NCBI GenBank assembly: GCA_937925605.1
Contig: CALALV010000169.1
Location: 1 to 64,000 of the forward strand
DNA: 64,000 nucleotides
Source of the DNA: an uncultured Woeseia sp.
Lineage (GTDB): Bacteria > Pseudomonadota > Gammaproteobacteria > Steroidobacterales > Woeseiaceae
Reading direction: 5' to 3'
Shown here: positions 44,425 through 54,149 of the stretch, piece by piece
How positions within the stretch are numbered: position 1 is the stretch's first letter
How the letters are laid out: each line of letters starts with the position of its first letter
Notes under the pieces: model-generated
Database searches by the model: none
What the model saw: only the letters and a program-made list of their open reading frames with translations
What the model was told of the DNA's origin: nothing
Made by a program: the position numbers and the translations under genes

Positions 44425-45783
44425 ATGACCACCTTCACCCCGAGCAGCGACTGGCGGCAGGAAAGCGGCGCGCTGCTGCGCATCGCCGGCCCCCTGATCG
44501 TCAACAACCTGGCGATCGCCGGCATGCAGTTCGCCGACGCGGTCATGGCCGGGCGCCTCGGCGCGCGGGCGCTGGCCGCGGTTGCGGTCGGCGGCAGCGT
44601 CTGGTTCCTGGGCTTCACGCTGATGCTCGGCCTGATGATGGCGATCTCGCCGATCGCGGCCCGGCATTACGGCGCCGGCGACCACGACCGGATCGGTCGC
44701 TACACCCGCCACGGGCTGTGGCTCGCGCTGATCATGGGCACGGCGCTGATCCTGCTCGCCGGCGTCTTCGCGGGCAGGGCGCTGGAGTTGCTGCGCATCG
44801 ACGCGGAGTTCCGCACGCTGACGCTCGGTTACGTGCACGCGATCATGTGGGGCGCCCCGGCCATCTGCGCGTTCCTCGCGTTCCGCTTCACGACCGAGGG
44901 CATCGGCCACACGCGGCCGATCATGTACACCTCGCTGCTCGCCCTCGTCTGCAACGTGTTCCTGAACTGGGTGTTCATGTTCGGCAACCTCGGCGCGCCG
45001 GCCATGGGCGCGGTCGGCGCCGGCGTCGCGAGCGCCGTGACGATGTGGGTCATCATGCTCGTGCTCGGCGGCTACGTCGCCTGGCACCCGCGCTACCGGC
45101 CGTTCCACATCTTCGCGCGCATTGGCAGGCTGCGCCCCGAGGTGCTGCGCGAGATCGTCACGCTGGGCTGGCCCATCTCGATCACGATCACGGCCGAAGC
45201 GGGGCTGTTCTCCGCCGTGTCGATCCTGATGGGCACGCGCGGCGCCGACATCACGGCCGGCCACCAGATCGCTCTGAACTTCTCGTCGACGACCTTCATG
45301 GTGCCGCTCGCGCTGAGCTCGGCGATCACGATCCGCGTCGGCCACGCGCTCGGCGCGGCGAACGCGTCCGCCGCGCGCTACTCGGGCATCGTCGGCATCG
45401 TCCTGTGCGGCGCGTTCATGACGCTGTCGGCGACATTCCTGCTGGTATTCCGCGACGCGGTCGTCAGCCTGTACACGAGCGACATGGCGGTGCAGGCGAT
45501 CGCGATCAGCCTGCTGTTCATCGCCGCGATCTTCCAGGTCGCCGACGGCATCCAGATCGGCGCGGCCGGCGCGCTGCGCGGCTACAAGGACACGCGCACG
45601 CCGATGCTGATCAACATGTTCGCGTACTGGGCGCTGGGCTTCCCGCTGGCCTTCGCGGCGGCGATTCCTTTGAACGCGCCGCCGGCCTGGATCTGGGGCG
45701 GCTTCGTGCTCGGGCTGACGGTGGCGGCGGTGATGCTGAGCATTCGCTACCAACGCGTGTCGCTGCGGGAACTCGCGGTCTAG
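44425..45783 (+). CDS. norM: MATE family multidrug efflux protein
   Basis: 452 residues with 12 helices in two repeats. Pattern SGALLRIAGPLIVNNLAIAGMQFADAVMAGRLGARAL at the N-terminus and 'FLAFRFTTEGIGHTRPIMY' in the first half, matching the NorM/MATE fold. MATE proteins export cationic drugs with Na+ or H+. It reads away from the thiolase; the 3' end is followed by a tandem repeat of a neighbouring gene's end. Confidence 0.93.
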   Translation: MTTFTPSSDWRQESGALLRIAGPLIVNNLAIAGMQFADAVMAGRLGARALAAVAVGGSVWFLGFTLMLGLMMAISPIAARHYGAGDHDRIGRYTRHGLWLALIMGTALILLAGVFAGRALELLRIDAEFRTLTLGYVHAIMWGAPAICAFLAFRFTTEGIGHTRPIMYTSLLALVCNVFLNWVFMFGNLGAPAMGAVGAGVASAVTMWVIMLVLGGYVAWHPRYRPFHIFARIGRLRPEVLREIVTLGWPISITITAEAGLFSAVSILMGTRGADITAGHQIALNFSSTTFMVPLALSSAITIRVGHALGAANASAARYSGIVGIVLCGAFMTLSATFLLVFRDAVVSLYTSDMAVQAIAISLLFIAAIFQVADGIQIGAAGALRGYKDTRTPMLINMFAYWALGFPLAFAAAIPLNAPPAWIWGGFVLGLTVAAVMLSIRYQRVSLRELAV

Positions 45784-45785
45784 CC

Positions 45786-45938
45786 CGCCTTGTCCGGAGT
45801 CGGCGCGTCGTCCCCGGGTCGGCGAGCCGAGATACGTCAGCCTTGTCCGAAGTCCGGCGAGTCGTCTCCTGGTCGAGCCGGGATACGTCAGCCTTGCCCG
45901 AAGTCCGGCGAGTCGTCGCCGGGTCGAGTCTGGATACG
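45786..45938. repeat. 51-base tandem repeats derived from the DUF924 gene end
   Basis: Three copies with GATACG landmarks at 45831, 45882 and 45933, i.e. spacing of 51 bases (17 codons). Each unit resembles the last codons and stop of the DUF924 gene. Read on the minus strand every unit encodes PDFGQG and a TGA, so the repeats do not lengthen the protein. Confidence 0.85.
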
Positions 45939-46604
45939 TCAGCCCTGCCCGAAGTCAGGCGCTTCGTCCCCAGCCAGATACTCCGCTTCCTCCGGGGTGT
46001 TTTCGCGGCCGAGCAGCTTGTTGCGGTGGGGGAAGCGGCCGAACTGCTCGACGATGTCGCGGTGCAGCTCGGCGAACTGGGCCACGGTCTCGAAGGTCTC
46101 CCGGTAGGTGTCCGACACGGCCCGCGCCAGCCGGTTGTACACGTCCACGGACTTCGCCTGCACCTTGCGCGACTCGGCGTGCTGCAGCGGCATGTAGAAG
46201 AACACGCGCTCGATCGGCTCGAGCTCGCCGTCCTGCTTCGCCATCGCGCCCTCGACGCAGAGCTTGAGCGCGAGCTTGTCGAGCTTGAACGCATCGGCCG
46301 TGCCGCGGTAGACGTTGCGGCGAAACTGGTCGAGCACGAGGATCAGCGCGAGGCGCCCGCGCGGGCTCTCGGCCCAGTGCATCAGCTTGCCGGCCGAGGC
46401 CTGCTCGATGTCGCCGGCGAACTGCTGCTCGATCTCGTGATCGAACACCTTGTCCTCGCCGAACCACTGGTCCATGCGCGCGTCGATCTGCGGCGCGCTG
46501 AGATTCCGCTCCTTGAACCAGAAGCCGAGAATGCGGTCGATGCGCGCCTGGTCCTCGTCCGTGATCGTCGCATTGACGCTGTCGCTCAGCAGCTTGACCG
46601 GCAT
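45939..46604 (-). CDS. DUF924 family protein
   Basis: 221 residues. TPR-like helical protein with family motifs: ILGFWFKERNLSAPQIDARMDQWFGEDKVFD, 'LMHWAESPRGRLALILVLDQFRRNVYRGTADAFKLD' and 'FFYMPLQHAESRKVQAKSVDVYNRL' then 'IVEQFGRFPHRNKLLGREN'. Function of DUF924 is not established. The last codons are duplicated downstream in the 51-base repeats. Confidence 0.92.
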   Translation of the reverse strand: MPVKLLSDSVNATITDEDQARIDRILGFWFKERNLSAPQIDARMDQWFGEDKVFDHEIEQQFAGDIEQASAGKLMHWAESPRGRLALILVLDQFRRNVYRGTADAFKLDKLALKLCVEGAMAKQDGELEPIERVFFYMPLQHAESRKVQAKSVDVYNRLARAVSDTYRETFETVAQFAELHRDIVEQFGRFPHRNKLLGRENTPEEAEYLAGDEAPDFGQG

Positions 46605-46731
46605 ATCGACACCTTCAGAACGCGCCCGCGGGCGGCGCGGTGGATTCCACGAACTGCGTCACGGTCCGCGCCTTTACGCTGCCATCATATTCGCGTATGC
46701 ATGGTGACTCCAGCCGGGCACCTGGAACGCC

Positions 46732-47181
46732 ATGCCGACGCTTCGCCTGCCACTCCTTGTTCTTGCCGCGCTGCTTGCGGGCTGCGGCGCGGAGCCGGCG
46801 CCGCCCGAAGAGGCGCTGCGCGCCTGGCTCGCGCAGGCCGAGCAGGCCGCGGAGGCGCGCGACCTGGATGCGCTGCTGGAGCTGGTGTCGGACGACTACT
46901 CGGACGCGCGCGGCTACGACCGCGACGACGTCGCGCGGCGCCTGCGCCTCCTGTTCCTGCGCCAGAAGTCCGTCGGCCTGCTGGTCGACGTCGACGAGCT
47001 GTCCGTGTTCCGCGACAGCGCGGCCGAGGTCCTGCTGACCGTCGCGATGGCCGCGACCAACGACGCCCTGCTGGGCTTCAGCGCCGACGCCTGGCGCTTC
47101 GAATTCGAACTGCGCCGCGAGGGCGGCGACTGGCGGCTGCTGGCCGCCCGCTATGGCCGGCTCGGGGAGGATCTGCAATGA
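46732..47181 (+). CDS. Lipoprotein with NTF2-like fold
   Basis: 149 residues. Lipobox LLAGC after a signal (LRLPLLVLAALLAGCG). The mature domain has the layout of an NTF2-like protein: 'EEALRAWLAQAEQAAEARDLDALLELVSDDYSDARG', ... 'GDWRLLAARYGRLGEDL'. It ends as ATGA overlap with the next lipoprotein gene, so the two are co-translated. Ligand unknown. Confidence 0.85.
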   Translation: MPTLRLPLLVLAALLAGCGAEPAPPEEALRAWLAQAEQAAEARDLDALLELVSDDYSDARGYDRDDVARRLRLLFLRQKSVGLLVDVDELSVFRDSAAEVLLTVAMAATNDALLGFSADAWRFEFELRREGGDWRLLAARYGRLGEDLQ

Positions 47182-47645
47182 CGAAGATCATGGCACGTAC
47201 GTCGGTGACGCTCTGCGCCGCGCTGCTCGCGGCCGGCTGCGCGACCCAGGGGCCGCGCCTCGAGCCGCCCGCCGTCGAGCTGACCGGCATCGCGCTCGAG
47301 TCGCTCAGCTTCAGCGAGCAGCGCTTCCGGCTGGCCTTCGACGTCGCGAACCCGAACGCGGTGGCCCTGCCGGTGAAAGAGGTCCGCTACCGGGTCGTGC
47401 TCGAGGACACGCAGTTCGCCGCCGGCGCGACCGGCGCGAGCTTCACGATCCCGGCGCGCGGCAGCGAGCGCTTCGAGATCGGCGTCGAGCTCGACCTCGT
47501 GCGCTCGGCCGCGTCGCTGTTGCCGCTGCTGCGCGAGGGCACGGCCAGGCCGCTGGCCTACGAGCTGCACGGCAGCCTCGCCGTCGCGATCCCGTTCGCG
47601 CCGGCGCTGCGTTTCAGCGAGTCCGGCACCATCGTGGTGCATTGA
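47178..47645 (+). CDS. LEA type 2 / WHy-domain lipoprotein
   Basis: 155 residues. Signal with lipobox LAAGCAT, then the WHy/LEA14 fold: 'VELTGIALESLSFSEQRFRLAFDVANPNAVALPVKEVRYRVVLED', ending with 'ALRFSESGTIVVH'. Such lipoproteins are common in gammaproteobacteria with unknown role (suggested desiccation or envelope stability). The ATG 47178 overlaps the preceding stop. Confidence 0.88.
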   Translation: MTKIMARTSVTLCAALLAAGCATQGPRLEPPAVELTGIALESLSFSEQRFRLAFDVANPNAVALPVKEVRYRVVLEDTQFAAGATGASFTIPARGSERFEIGVELDLVRSAASLLPLLREGTARPLAYELHGSLAVAIPFAPALRFSESGTIVVH

Positions 47646-47888
47646 CGCGGGCAGTTTCGCGCGTAATCGAACGCGCGTTGATTTGACAGCGCCGTTCCCG
47701 GCCGCCGCTGGCACTGCGCGAACGCGCTCGCATATACTCGAACGGCGGGCGCCCTTCCTTCTTTCCGAAGTACCAAGCGCGAGACCGTCCTGCGAACGAG
47801 CGCCGGCTCGCGCGGGCGCGACGCTGTCGGGCGCACTCCAGCAAACGCAATGACGGGGTGCGGCCGCGCTGCGCCCCCGGGTTGGACA

Positions 47889-50800
47889 ATGGCCGATAGC
47901 TCAGCAAACAGCCTGTACGACCGCGCGCTCGACCGCGACAGCTGCGGCTTTGGCCTGATCGCGAACCTCGACGACGAGCCGAGTCACCGCGTGCTGGCCA
48001 CCGCGATCAGCGCGCTCGCGCGGCTGACGCACCGCGGCGCGGTCGCGGCCGACGGCAAGACCGGCGACGGCTGCGGCCTGCTGATCCGTTTCCCGGAGCG
48101 CTTCCTGCGCGAGGTCGCGAATGAATGCGACATCGCGCTCGCCGAGCGCTTCGGCGCGGGCACCGTGTTCCTCGGCCGGGACGAGGCCACGGCCGCGAAC
48201 AGCCGGCGGCTGATCGAGGCGGCCGTGCGCGACAGCGGGCTCGAGCCCGCCGGCTGGCGGCTCGTGCCGACCGACCCGGCCGCGCTCGGCGAGCTGGCGC
48301 TGAAGACGCTGCCGCGCATCGAGCAGCTGTTCGTCAACGCGCCGGAGGGCATGCAGCGCGCGACCTTCAACCGGATGCTGTTCATGGCGCGGCGGCGCGC
48401 CGAGAACCGGCTGGCCGACACCGACGCGAGCGCGTACATCGCGAGCCTGTCCTGCGTGACGCTGAGCTACAAGGGCATGATCATGCCGGCGCGGCTGCCG
48501 GAGTTTTACGCGGACCTGCGCGACGAGCGGCTCGAGACCTCGGTGTGCCTGTTCCACCAGCGCTTCTCGACCAACACGCTGCCGGAGTGGCGGCTCGCGC
48601 AGCCGTTCCGCTTCCTCGCGCACAACGGCGAGATCAACACGATCTCCGGCAACCGCAACTGGGCGCTGGCGCGCGCCGACAACTTCGTCTCCGACAAGCT
48701 CGAGGAGGTCTCGGAGCTCTATCCCATCGTCTCGCTGACCGGTTCCGATTCCTCGACGCTCGACAACATGCTGGAAGTGCTGCGCGCCGGCGGCATGGAC
48801 GTGCTGCAGGCGATGCGCATTTTGATTCCGCCCGCCTGGCACAACGTCGACGCGATGGACCCCGACGTGCGCGCGTTCTACGAGTTCTGGGACTGCCACA
48901 TGGAGCCCTGGGACGGCCCGGCCGGCATCGTGCTGACCGACGGCCGCTACGCGGCCTGCTGCCTCGACCGCAACGGCCTCAGACCCGCGCGCTACGTGAT
49001 CACGCGCGACCGGCACATCACGATCGCGTCCGAGATCGGCGTCTGGGACTACGACGTCGACGACGTCGAGGAGAAGGGCCGGCTCGGCCCCGGCGAGATG
49101 CTGGCCGTTGACCTGCGCGAGGGGCGGCTGCTGCGCAACGACGACATCCACGACCTGCTGAAGGCGCGCGCGCCGTACAAGAAGTGGCTGAAGCAGGGCG
49201 TGCGCTACCTCGACTCCGAGCTGGTCGACCGGCACATGGCCGCCGAGCCGATGAACGCCGAGACGCTCGCAACCTACCAGAAGATGTTCAACCTGACCCG
49301 CGAGGAGCTGACCGACGTCGTCGCGGTGCTGGCGAAGACCGAGCAGGAGGCGGTCGGCTCGATGGGCGACGACACGCCGATGCCGGTGCTGTCGCGCACG
49401 GTGCGGCCGCTGTTCGACTACTTCCGGCAGCAGTTCGCGCAGGTCACGAACCCGCCGATCGATTCCTTGCGCGAGCGCATCGTCATGTCGCTGCAGACGA
49501 ACATCGGCCGCGAGAGCTCGCTGTTCGACATCGGCCCGCAGAACGCGGAGCAGGTGATCATGAACTCGCCGGTGCTGTCGCAGCGCAAGCTGCGCCAGCT
49601 GCTCGGGCCCGACATGTTCGGCGACGAGCACGCGTTCATCGACCTGAACCGGCCGGAGACGGAAACGCTGGAGCAATCGCTGGACGCGATCTGCGCCGAG
49701 GCCGAGCAGGCGGTCGCGGACGGCAAGCTGCTGATCATGCTGAGCGACCGCTATCTCAAGCCCGGCCTGCTGCCGGTGCACGCGCTGCTCGCGACCGGCG
49801 CGGTGCACCACCGGCTGATCGAGCGCGGCAAGCGCTGCCGCGTGAACCTGCTGGTCGAGACCGGCACGGCGCGCGACCCGCACCACGTCGCCTGCCTGAT
49901 CGGCTACGGCGCGACCGCGGTCTATCCCTACCTCGTCTACCAGAGCCTGCACGCGCTCGCCGCGCAGGGCACCGTGGACAGCCAGCAGCAGCTCGGCCGC
50001 GCGTACCGGCGCGGCATCCGCAAGGGCCTGTTCAAGATCATGTCGAAGATGGGTATCTCGTCGATCTCGAGCTACCGCGGCGCGCAGCTGTTCGAGATCG
50101 TCGGCCTGCACGACGAGGTCGTCGGCCGCTGCTTCCGCGGCACGCAGAGCCGGGTGCAGGGCGCGAAGTTCGCGGACCTGGCCGACGACCAGCAAAAGCT
50201 CGCGGCCGCGGCCTGGGAGCCGCGCACGCCGCTCGGCGCCGGCGGCCTGCTCAAGTACGTGCACGGCGGGGAGTACCACTGCTACAACCCGGAGGTCGTC
50301 GCGACGCTGCAGGCTGCCGTGCGCTCGGGCGAGATGGAGCGCTACCGCGACTACGCGCGGCTGGTGGACGAGCGCCCGGTCGCGACGCTGCGCGACCTGA
50401 TGGACCTGGAACCGCTGGGCCCGCCGGTGCCGCTGGCCGAGGTCGAGCCGGTCGCCGACATCCTGCGCCGCTTCGACTCGGCCGGCATGTCGCTGGGCGC
50501 GCTGTCGCCGGAGGCGCACGAGGCGCTCGCGATCGCGATGAACCGGCTCGGCGCGCGCTCGAACTCGGGCGAGGGCGGCGAGGACCCGGCGCGCTACCGC
50601 ACCGAGCGCATGTCGAAGATCAAGCAGGTCGCCTCCGGCCGCTTCGGCGTCACGGCAGAGTACCTGGTCAACGCCGAGGTGCTGCAGATCAAGATCGCGC
50701 AGGGCGCGAAGCCGGGCGAGGGCGGCCAGCTGCCGGGCCACAAGGTCAACGACATGATCGCCCGGCTGCGCTACGCGAAGCCGGGCGTCGGCCTGATCTC

Positions 50801-52346
50801 GCCGCCGCCGCACCACGACATCTACTCGATCGAGGACCTGGCGCAGCTGATCTTCGACCTGAAGCAGGTGAACCCGCAGGCTCTGGTCTCGGTGAAACTC
50901 GTCGCCGAGCCGGGCGTCGGCACGATCGCGGCCGGCGTGGTCAAGGCCTACGCCGACCTGATCACGATCTCGGGCTACGACGGCGGCACCGGCGCGAGCC
51001 CGCTGACCTCGGTGCGCTACGCCGGCAGCCCGTGGGAGCTGGGACTCTCCGAGACGCAGCAGGTGCTGCGCGCGAACGGGCTCAGGCAGCGCGTGCGCCT
51101 GCAGACCGACGGCGGGCTGAAGACCGGGCTCGACGTGATCAAGGCGGCCATGCTCGGCGCCGAGAGCTTCGGCTTCGGCACGGCGCCGATGGTCGCGCTC
51201 GGCTGCAAGTACCTGCGCATCTGCCACCTGAACAACTGCGCGACCGGCGTCGCGACGCAGAACAACGTGCTGCGCACGCAGCACTTCATCGGCCTGCCGG
51301 ACATGGTGATTAACTTCTTCCGTTTCGTCGCCGAGGACGTGCGCGAGCGCCTGGCCGCGCTCGGCGCGCGCTCGCTGGAAGAAATCATCGGGCGCGTCGG
51401 GCAGCTCAAGGCGAAAGCCGGCGACACGCCGCGGCAGCGGCAGCTGGACTTGAGCCGCATCCTGTCGGATGGCGGGCTGGCCGCGGACGCGCCGCGGCAG
51501 TGCGCGGAGCCGCGCAACGCGCCGTTCGACAAGGGCGAGCTGGCCGAGGCGATGCTGGCCGAGGTGCTGCCGGCGATCGAGGCGAAGTCCGGCGGGGAAT
51601 TCCGCTTCGACATCCGCAACTACAACCGCACGATCGGCGCGCGCATCGCGGGCGAGATCGCGCGCCGCCACGGCAACCACGGCATGGCGGACGCGCCGCT
51701 AGCGATCCGGCTGGACGGCACGGCCGGGCAGAGCTTCGCGGCCTGGAACGTCGACGGGCTGAACCTGGAGCTGGTCGGCGACGCGAACGACTACGTCGGC
51801 AAGGGCATGACCGGCGGCCGGGTCGTGCTGCGGCCGCCCGCGGGCCACCGCTACGTCGCGAAGGACACGAGCATCATGGGCAACACCTGCCTGTACGGCG
51901 CGACCGGCGGCGAGCTGTACGCGGCGGGCCTGGCCGGCGAGCGCTTCGCCGTGCGCAACTCCGGCGCGCTCGCGGTCGTCGAGGGCGCGGGCGACCACTG
52001 CTGCGAGTACATGACCGGCGGCGTCGTCGTCGTGCTCGGCCGTTCCGGGCTCAACTTCGGCGCGGGCCTGACCGGCGGCTTCGCCTACGTGCTGGACCTC
52101 GACCGCGACTTCGTCGACCGCTACAACCACGAGCTGATCGACATCCACCGCATCACGCCCGAGACGATGGAGGCGCACCTGCACCACCTGCGCACGCTGA
52201 TCGAGCAGCACGTCGCGCTCACCGGCAGCGCCTGGGGCGAGGAGATCCTCGAGGACTTCCGCACCTACCTGCCGAAGTTCTGGGTCGTGAAGCCGAAGGC
52301 GGCGGAGCTCGGCACGCTGATCGAATCGCTGCGGCAGGCGGCCTGA
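47889..52346 (+). CDS. gltB: Glutamate synthase (NADPH) large subunit
   Basis: 1485 residues. Converts glutamine plus 2-oxoglutarate to two glutamates. An 18-residue propeptide precedes the nucleophile Cys in DSCGFGLIANLDD (class II amidotransferase). Later come 'HEALAIAMNRLGARSNSGEGGED', the FMN and 3Fe-4S region CKYLRICHLNNCATGVATQ, and the C-terminal GXGXG beta-helix. An in-frame ATG at 47850 adds 13 residues but would lengthen the propeptide. TATACT at 47733-47738 is a possible -10, 150 bases before the start. Confidence 0.97.
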   Translation: MADSSANSLYDRALDRDSCGFGLIANLDDEPSHRVLATAISALARLTHRGAVAADGKTGDGCGLLIRFPERFLREVANECDIALAERFGAGTVFLGRDEATAANSRRLIEAAVRDSGLEPAGWRLVPTDPAALGELALKTLPRIEQLFVNAPEGMQRATFNRMLFMARRRAENRLADTDASAYIASLSCVTLSYKGMIMPARLPEFYADLRDERLETSVCLFHQRFSTNTLPEWRLAQPFRFLAHNGEINTISGNRNWALARADNFVSDKLEEVSELYPIVSLTGSDSSTLDNMLEVLRAGGMDVLQAMRILIPPAWHNVDAMDPDVRAFYEFWDCHMEPWDGPAGIVLTDGRYAACCLDRNGLRPARYVITRDRHITIASEIGVWDYDVDDVEEKGRLGPGEMLAVDLREGRLLRNDDIHDLLKARAPYKKWLKQGVRYLDSELVDRHMAAEPMNAETLATYQKMFNLTREELTDVVAVLAKTEQEAVGSMGDDTPMPVLSRTVRPLFDYFRQQFAQVTNPPIDSLRERIVMSLQTNIGRESSLFDIGPQNAEQVIMNSPVLSQRKLRQLLGPDMFGDEHAFIDLNRPETETLEQSLDAICAEAEQAVADGKLLIMLSDRYLKPGLLPVHALLATGAVHHRLIERGKRCRVNLLVETGTARDPHHVACLIGYGATAVYPYLVYQSLHALAAQGTVDSQQQLGRAYRRGIRKGLFKIMSKMGISSISSYRGAQLFEIVGLHDEVVGRCFRGTQSRVQGAKFADLADDQQKLAAAAWEPRTPLGAGGLLKYVHGGEYHCYNPEVVATLQAAVRSGEMERYRDYARLVDERPVATLRDLMDLEPLGPPVPLAEVEPVADILRRFDSAGMSLGALSPEAHEALAIAMNRLGARSNSGEGGEDPARYRTERMSKIKQVASGRFGVTAEYLVNAEVLQIKIAQGAKPGEGGQLPGHKVNDMIARLRYAKPGVGLISPPPHHDIYSIEDLAQLIFDLKQVNPQALVSVKLVAEPGVGTIAAGVVKAYADLITISGYDGGTGASPLTSVRYAGSPWELGLSETQQVLRANGLRQRVRLQTDGGLKTGLDVIKAAMLGAESFGFGTAPMVALGCKYLRICHLNNCATGVATQNNVLRTQHFIGLPDMVINFFRFVAEDVRERLAALGARSLEEIIGRVGQLKAKAGDTPRQRQLDLSRILSDGGLAADAPRQCAEPRNAPFDKGELAEAMLAEVLPAIEAKSGGEFRFDIRNYNRTIGARIAGEIARRHGNHGMADAPLAIRLDGTAGQSFAAWNVDGLNLELVGDANDYVGKGMTGGRVVLRPPAGHRYVAKDTSIMGNTCLYGATGGELYAAGLAGERFAVRNSGALAVVEGAGDHCCEYMTGGVVVVLGRSGLNFGAGLTGGFAYVLDLDRDFVDRYNHELIDIHRITPETMEAHLHHLRTLIEQHVALTGSAWGEEILEDFRTYLPKFWVVKPKAAELGTLIESLRQAA

Positions 52347-52349
52347 GCC

Positions 52350-53756
52350 ATGGCGAAGCATCCCCTTCAGTTCCTCGAGGTGCCGCGGCGCGACCCGGAG
52401 AAGGCGCCGGCCGAGGTGCGCATCAAGCACTACTCCGAGATCTACGGCCACTACGACCGCGCCGATGCCGGCGCGCAGGCCGGGCGCTGCCTCGACTGCG
52501 GCAACCCGTACTGCGAGTGGAAGTGCCCGGTGCACAACTACATCCCGAACTGGCTCAAGCTGGTCGAGGAAGGCCGGCTGTTCGAGGCGGCCGAGCTGTC
52601 GCACCAGACGAACTCGCTGCCGGAGATCTGCGGCCGCGTCTGCCCGCAGGACCGGCTGTGCGAGGGCGCGTGCACGCTGAACGACGGGCTGGGCGCGGTC
52701 ACGATCGGCTCGATCGAGAAATACATCACCGACGAGGCCGTGCGCCAGGGCTGGCGCCCGGACATGTCGCAGGTCATCGACACCGGCCGGCGCGTCGCGA
52801 TCGTCGGCGCCGGCCCGGCGGGCCTCGCCTGTGCCGACGTGCTGGCGCGGAACGGTATCCGCTCGGTCGTGTTCGACGCCTACGCCGAGATCGGCGGCCT
52901 GCTGACCTTCGGCATCCCGCCGTTCAAGCTCGAGAAGGAGGTCGTGCGCACGCGCCGCGAGATCCTCGAGGGCATGGGCGTGACCTTCGAGCTCGGCACG
53001 CGCGTCGACGAGCGCCGCTTCCGGTCGCTGCTCAAGGAATTCGACGCGGTGTTCCTCGGCATGGGCACCTACGAGTACGTGCGCGGCGGCTTCCCGGGCG
53101 AGGACCTGGATGGCGTGCACGAGGCGCTGCCGTACCTGATCGGCAACGTCGACCGCCAGCTCGGGATCCGCGACGGCGGGTACCCGTTCGTCGACCTGGC
53201 CGGCCAGCGCGTCGTCGTGCTGGGCGGCGGCGACACCGGCATGGACTGCAACCGCACGGCGATCCGCCAGGGCGCCGAGTCCGTGACCTGCGCCTACCGC
53301 CGCGACGAGGCGAACATGCCGGGCTCGCGCCGCGAGGTCGCGAACAGCCGCGAGGAAGGCGTCGAGTTCCTGTTCAACCGCCAGCCGCTCGAGATCGTCG
53401 GCAGCGACCGGGTCACCGGCGTCAAGGTCATCGAGACCCGCCTCGGCGAGCCGGGCCCGGACGGCCGCCGCCGCCCGGAACCGGTGCCCGGCACCGAGGA
53501 CATCCTGCCGGCGGACGCGGTCGTAATCGCGTTCGGCTTCCGCCCGGACCCGCCGGAGTGGTTCGCGGAGCACGGCATCGCCGTGCACGACAACGGCCGC
53601 ACGCGCATCGACAAGCTCGGCCGTTACGCGTACCAGACGACCAACCCGAAGGTCTTCGCCGGCGGCGACATGGTCCGCGGCTCGGACCTGGTCGTCACGG
53701 CCGTGTTCGAGGGCCGCGAGGCCGCGAAGGGCATCGCGGCGTGGCTGGGGGTGTAG
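52350..53756 (+). CDS. gltD: Glutamate synthase (NADPH) small subunit
   Basis: 468 residues, three bases after gltB. Carries electrons from NADPH to GltB. It has the N-terminal Cys-rich 4Fe-4S region CLDCGNPYCEWKCPVHNYIP and 'EICGRVCPQDRLCEGACT', FAD motif VAIVGAGPAGLACADVLARNG, NADPH motif VVVLGGGDTGMDCNRTAIRQG and C-terminal 'NPKVFAGGDMVRGSDLVVTAVFEGREAA'. Confidence 0.97.
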   Translation: MAKHPLQFLEVPRRDPEKAPAEVRIKHYSEIYGHYDRADAGAQAGRCLDCGNPYCEWKCPVHNYIPNWLKLVEEGRLFEAAELSHQTNSLPEICGRVCPQDRLCEGACTLNDGLGAVTIGSIEKYITDEAVRQGWRPDMSQVIDTGRRVAIVGAGPAGLACADVLARNGIRSVVFDAYAEIGGLLTFGIPPFKLEKEVVRTRREILEGMGVTFELGTRVDERRFRSLLKEFDAVFLGMGTYEYVRGGFPGEDLDGVHEALPYLIGNVDRQLGIRDGGYPFVDLAGQRVVVLGGGDTGMDCNRTAIRQGAESVTCAYRRDEANMPGSRREVANSREEGVEFLFNRQPLEIVGSDRVTGVKVIETRLGEPGPDGRRRPEPVPGTEDILPADAVVIAFGFRPDPPEWFAEHGIAVHDNGRTRIDKLGRYAYQTTNPKVFAGGDMVRGSDLVVTAVFEGREAAKGIAAWLGV

Positions 53757-53828
53757 ACTCGGCTACAACGAGGGGCGCACGACGAGCAGTTCCGGCGAAC
53801 GAGCTGGTTCCCTGCGAGGTGAAAGACG

Positions 53829-54134
53829 ATGCCACGCAACATTATTCACGTGATGCACGAAACCGCCAGCGGCCTGCACAAGGCCGGCGCGATGCCGGCG
53901 AAGACAATGCGCGAGTTCGACGCGCTCTGCCTGCCGCCTGTCAGGAACCTGAGCGCGGCGCAGATCCGTCGTTTGCGCGCGCGCTGCAACGCCAGCCAGG
54001 CGGTATTTGCGGCCTACCTGAACACCAGCGCATCGACGGTGCAGAAATGGGAGCAGGGCCAGAAGAGACCTAACGGCCCTTCGATGAAGCTCCTGAACCT
54101 GGTCGAAAAAAAAGGACTCGAAGTACTGGCTTAG
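53829..54134 (+). CDS. NadS-type HTH antitoxin without toxin partner
   Basis: 101 residues. N-terminal part 'HETASGLHKAGAMPAKTMREFDALCLPPV' and an XRE-like HTH 'LSAAQIRRLRARCNASQAVFAAYLNTSASTVQKWEQGQKRPNGPSMKLLNLVEKKGLEVLA', matching the NadS/HigA group of RelE-type modules. In that group the toxin gene lies directly upstream; here the upstream gene is gltD and the 72-base gap holds no toxin. So it is an orphan antitoxin or a domesticated regulator. Confidence 0.88.
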   Translation: MPRNIIHVMHETASGLHKAGAMPAKTMREFDALCLPPVRNLSAAQIRRLRARCNASQAVFAAYLNTSASTVQKWEQGQKRPNGPSMKLLNLVEKKGLEVLA

Positions 54135-54149
54135 GGGAACAGGTGCCAA

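Noticed and set aside
45786..45938. CRISPR array at the 51-base repeats
   Set aside because: Units are contiguous with no unique spacers and derive from the DUF924 gene end.
47901..51680. Open frame of 1259 codons on the minus strand inside gltB
   Set aside because: Antisense to a clear gltB; composition is Arg/Ala/Val-rich and matches GC-driven open frames, not a protein.
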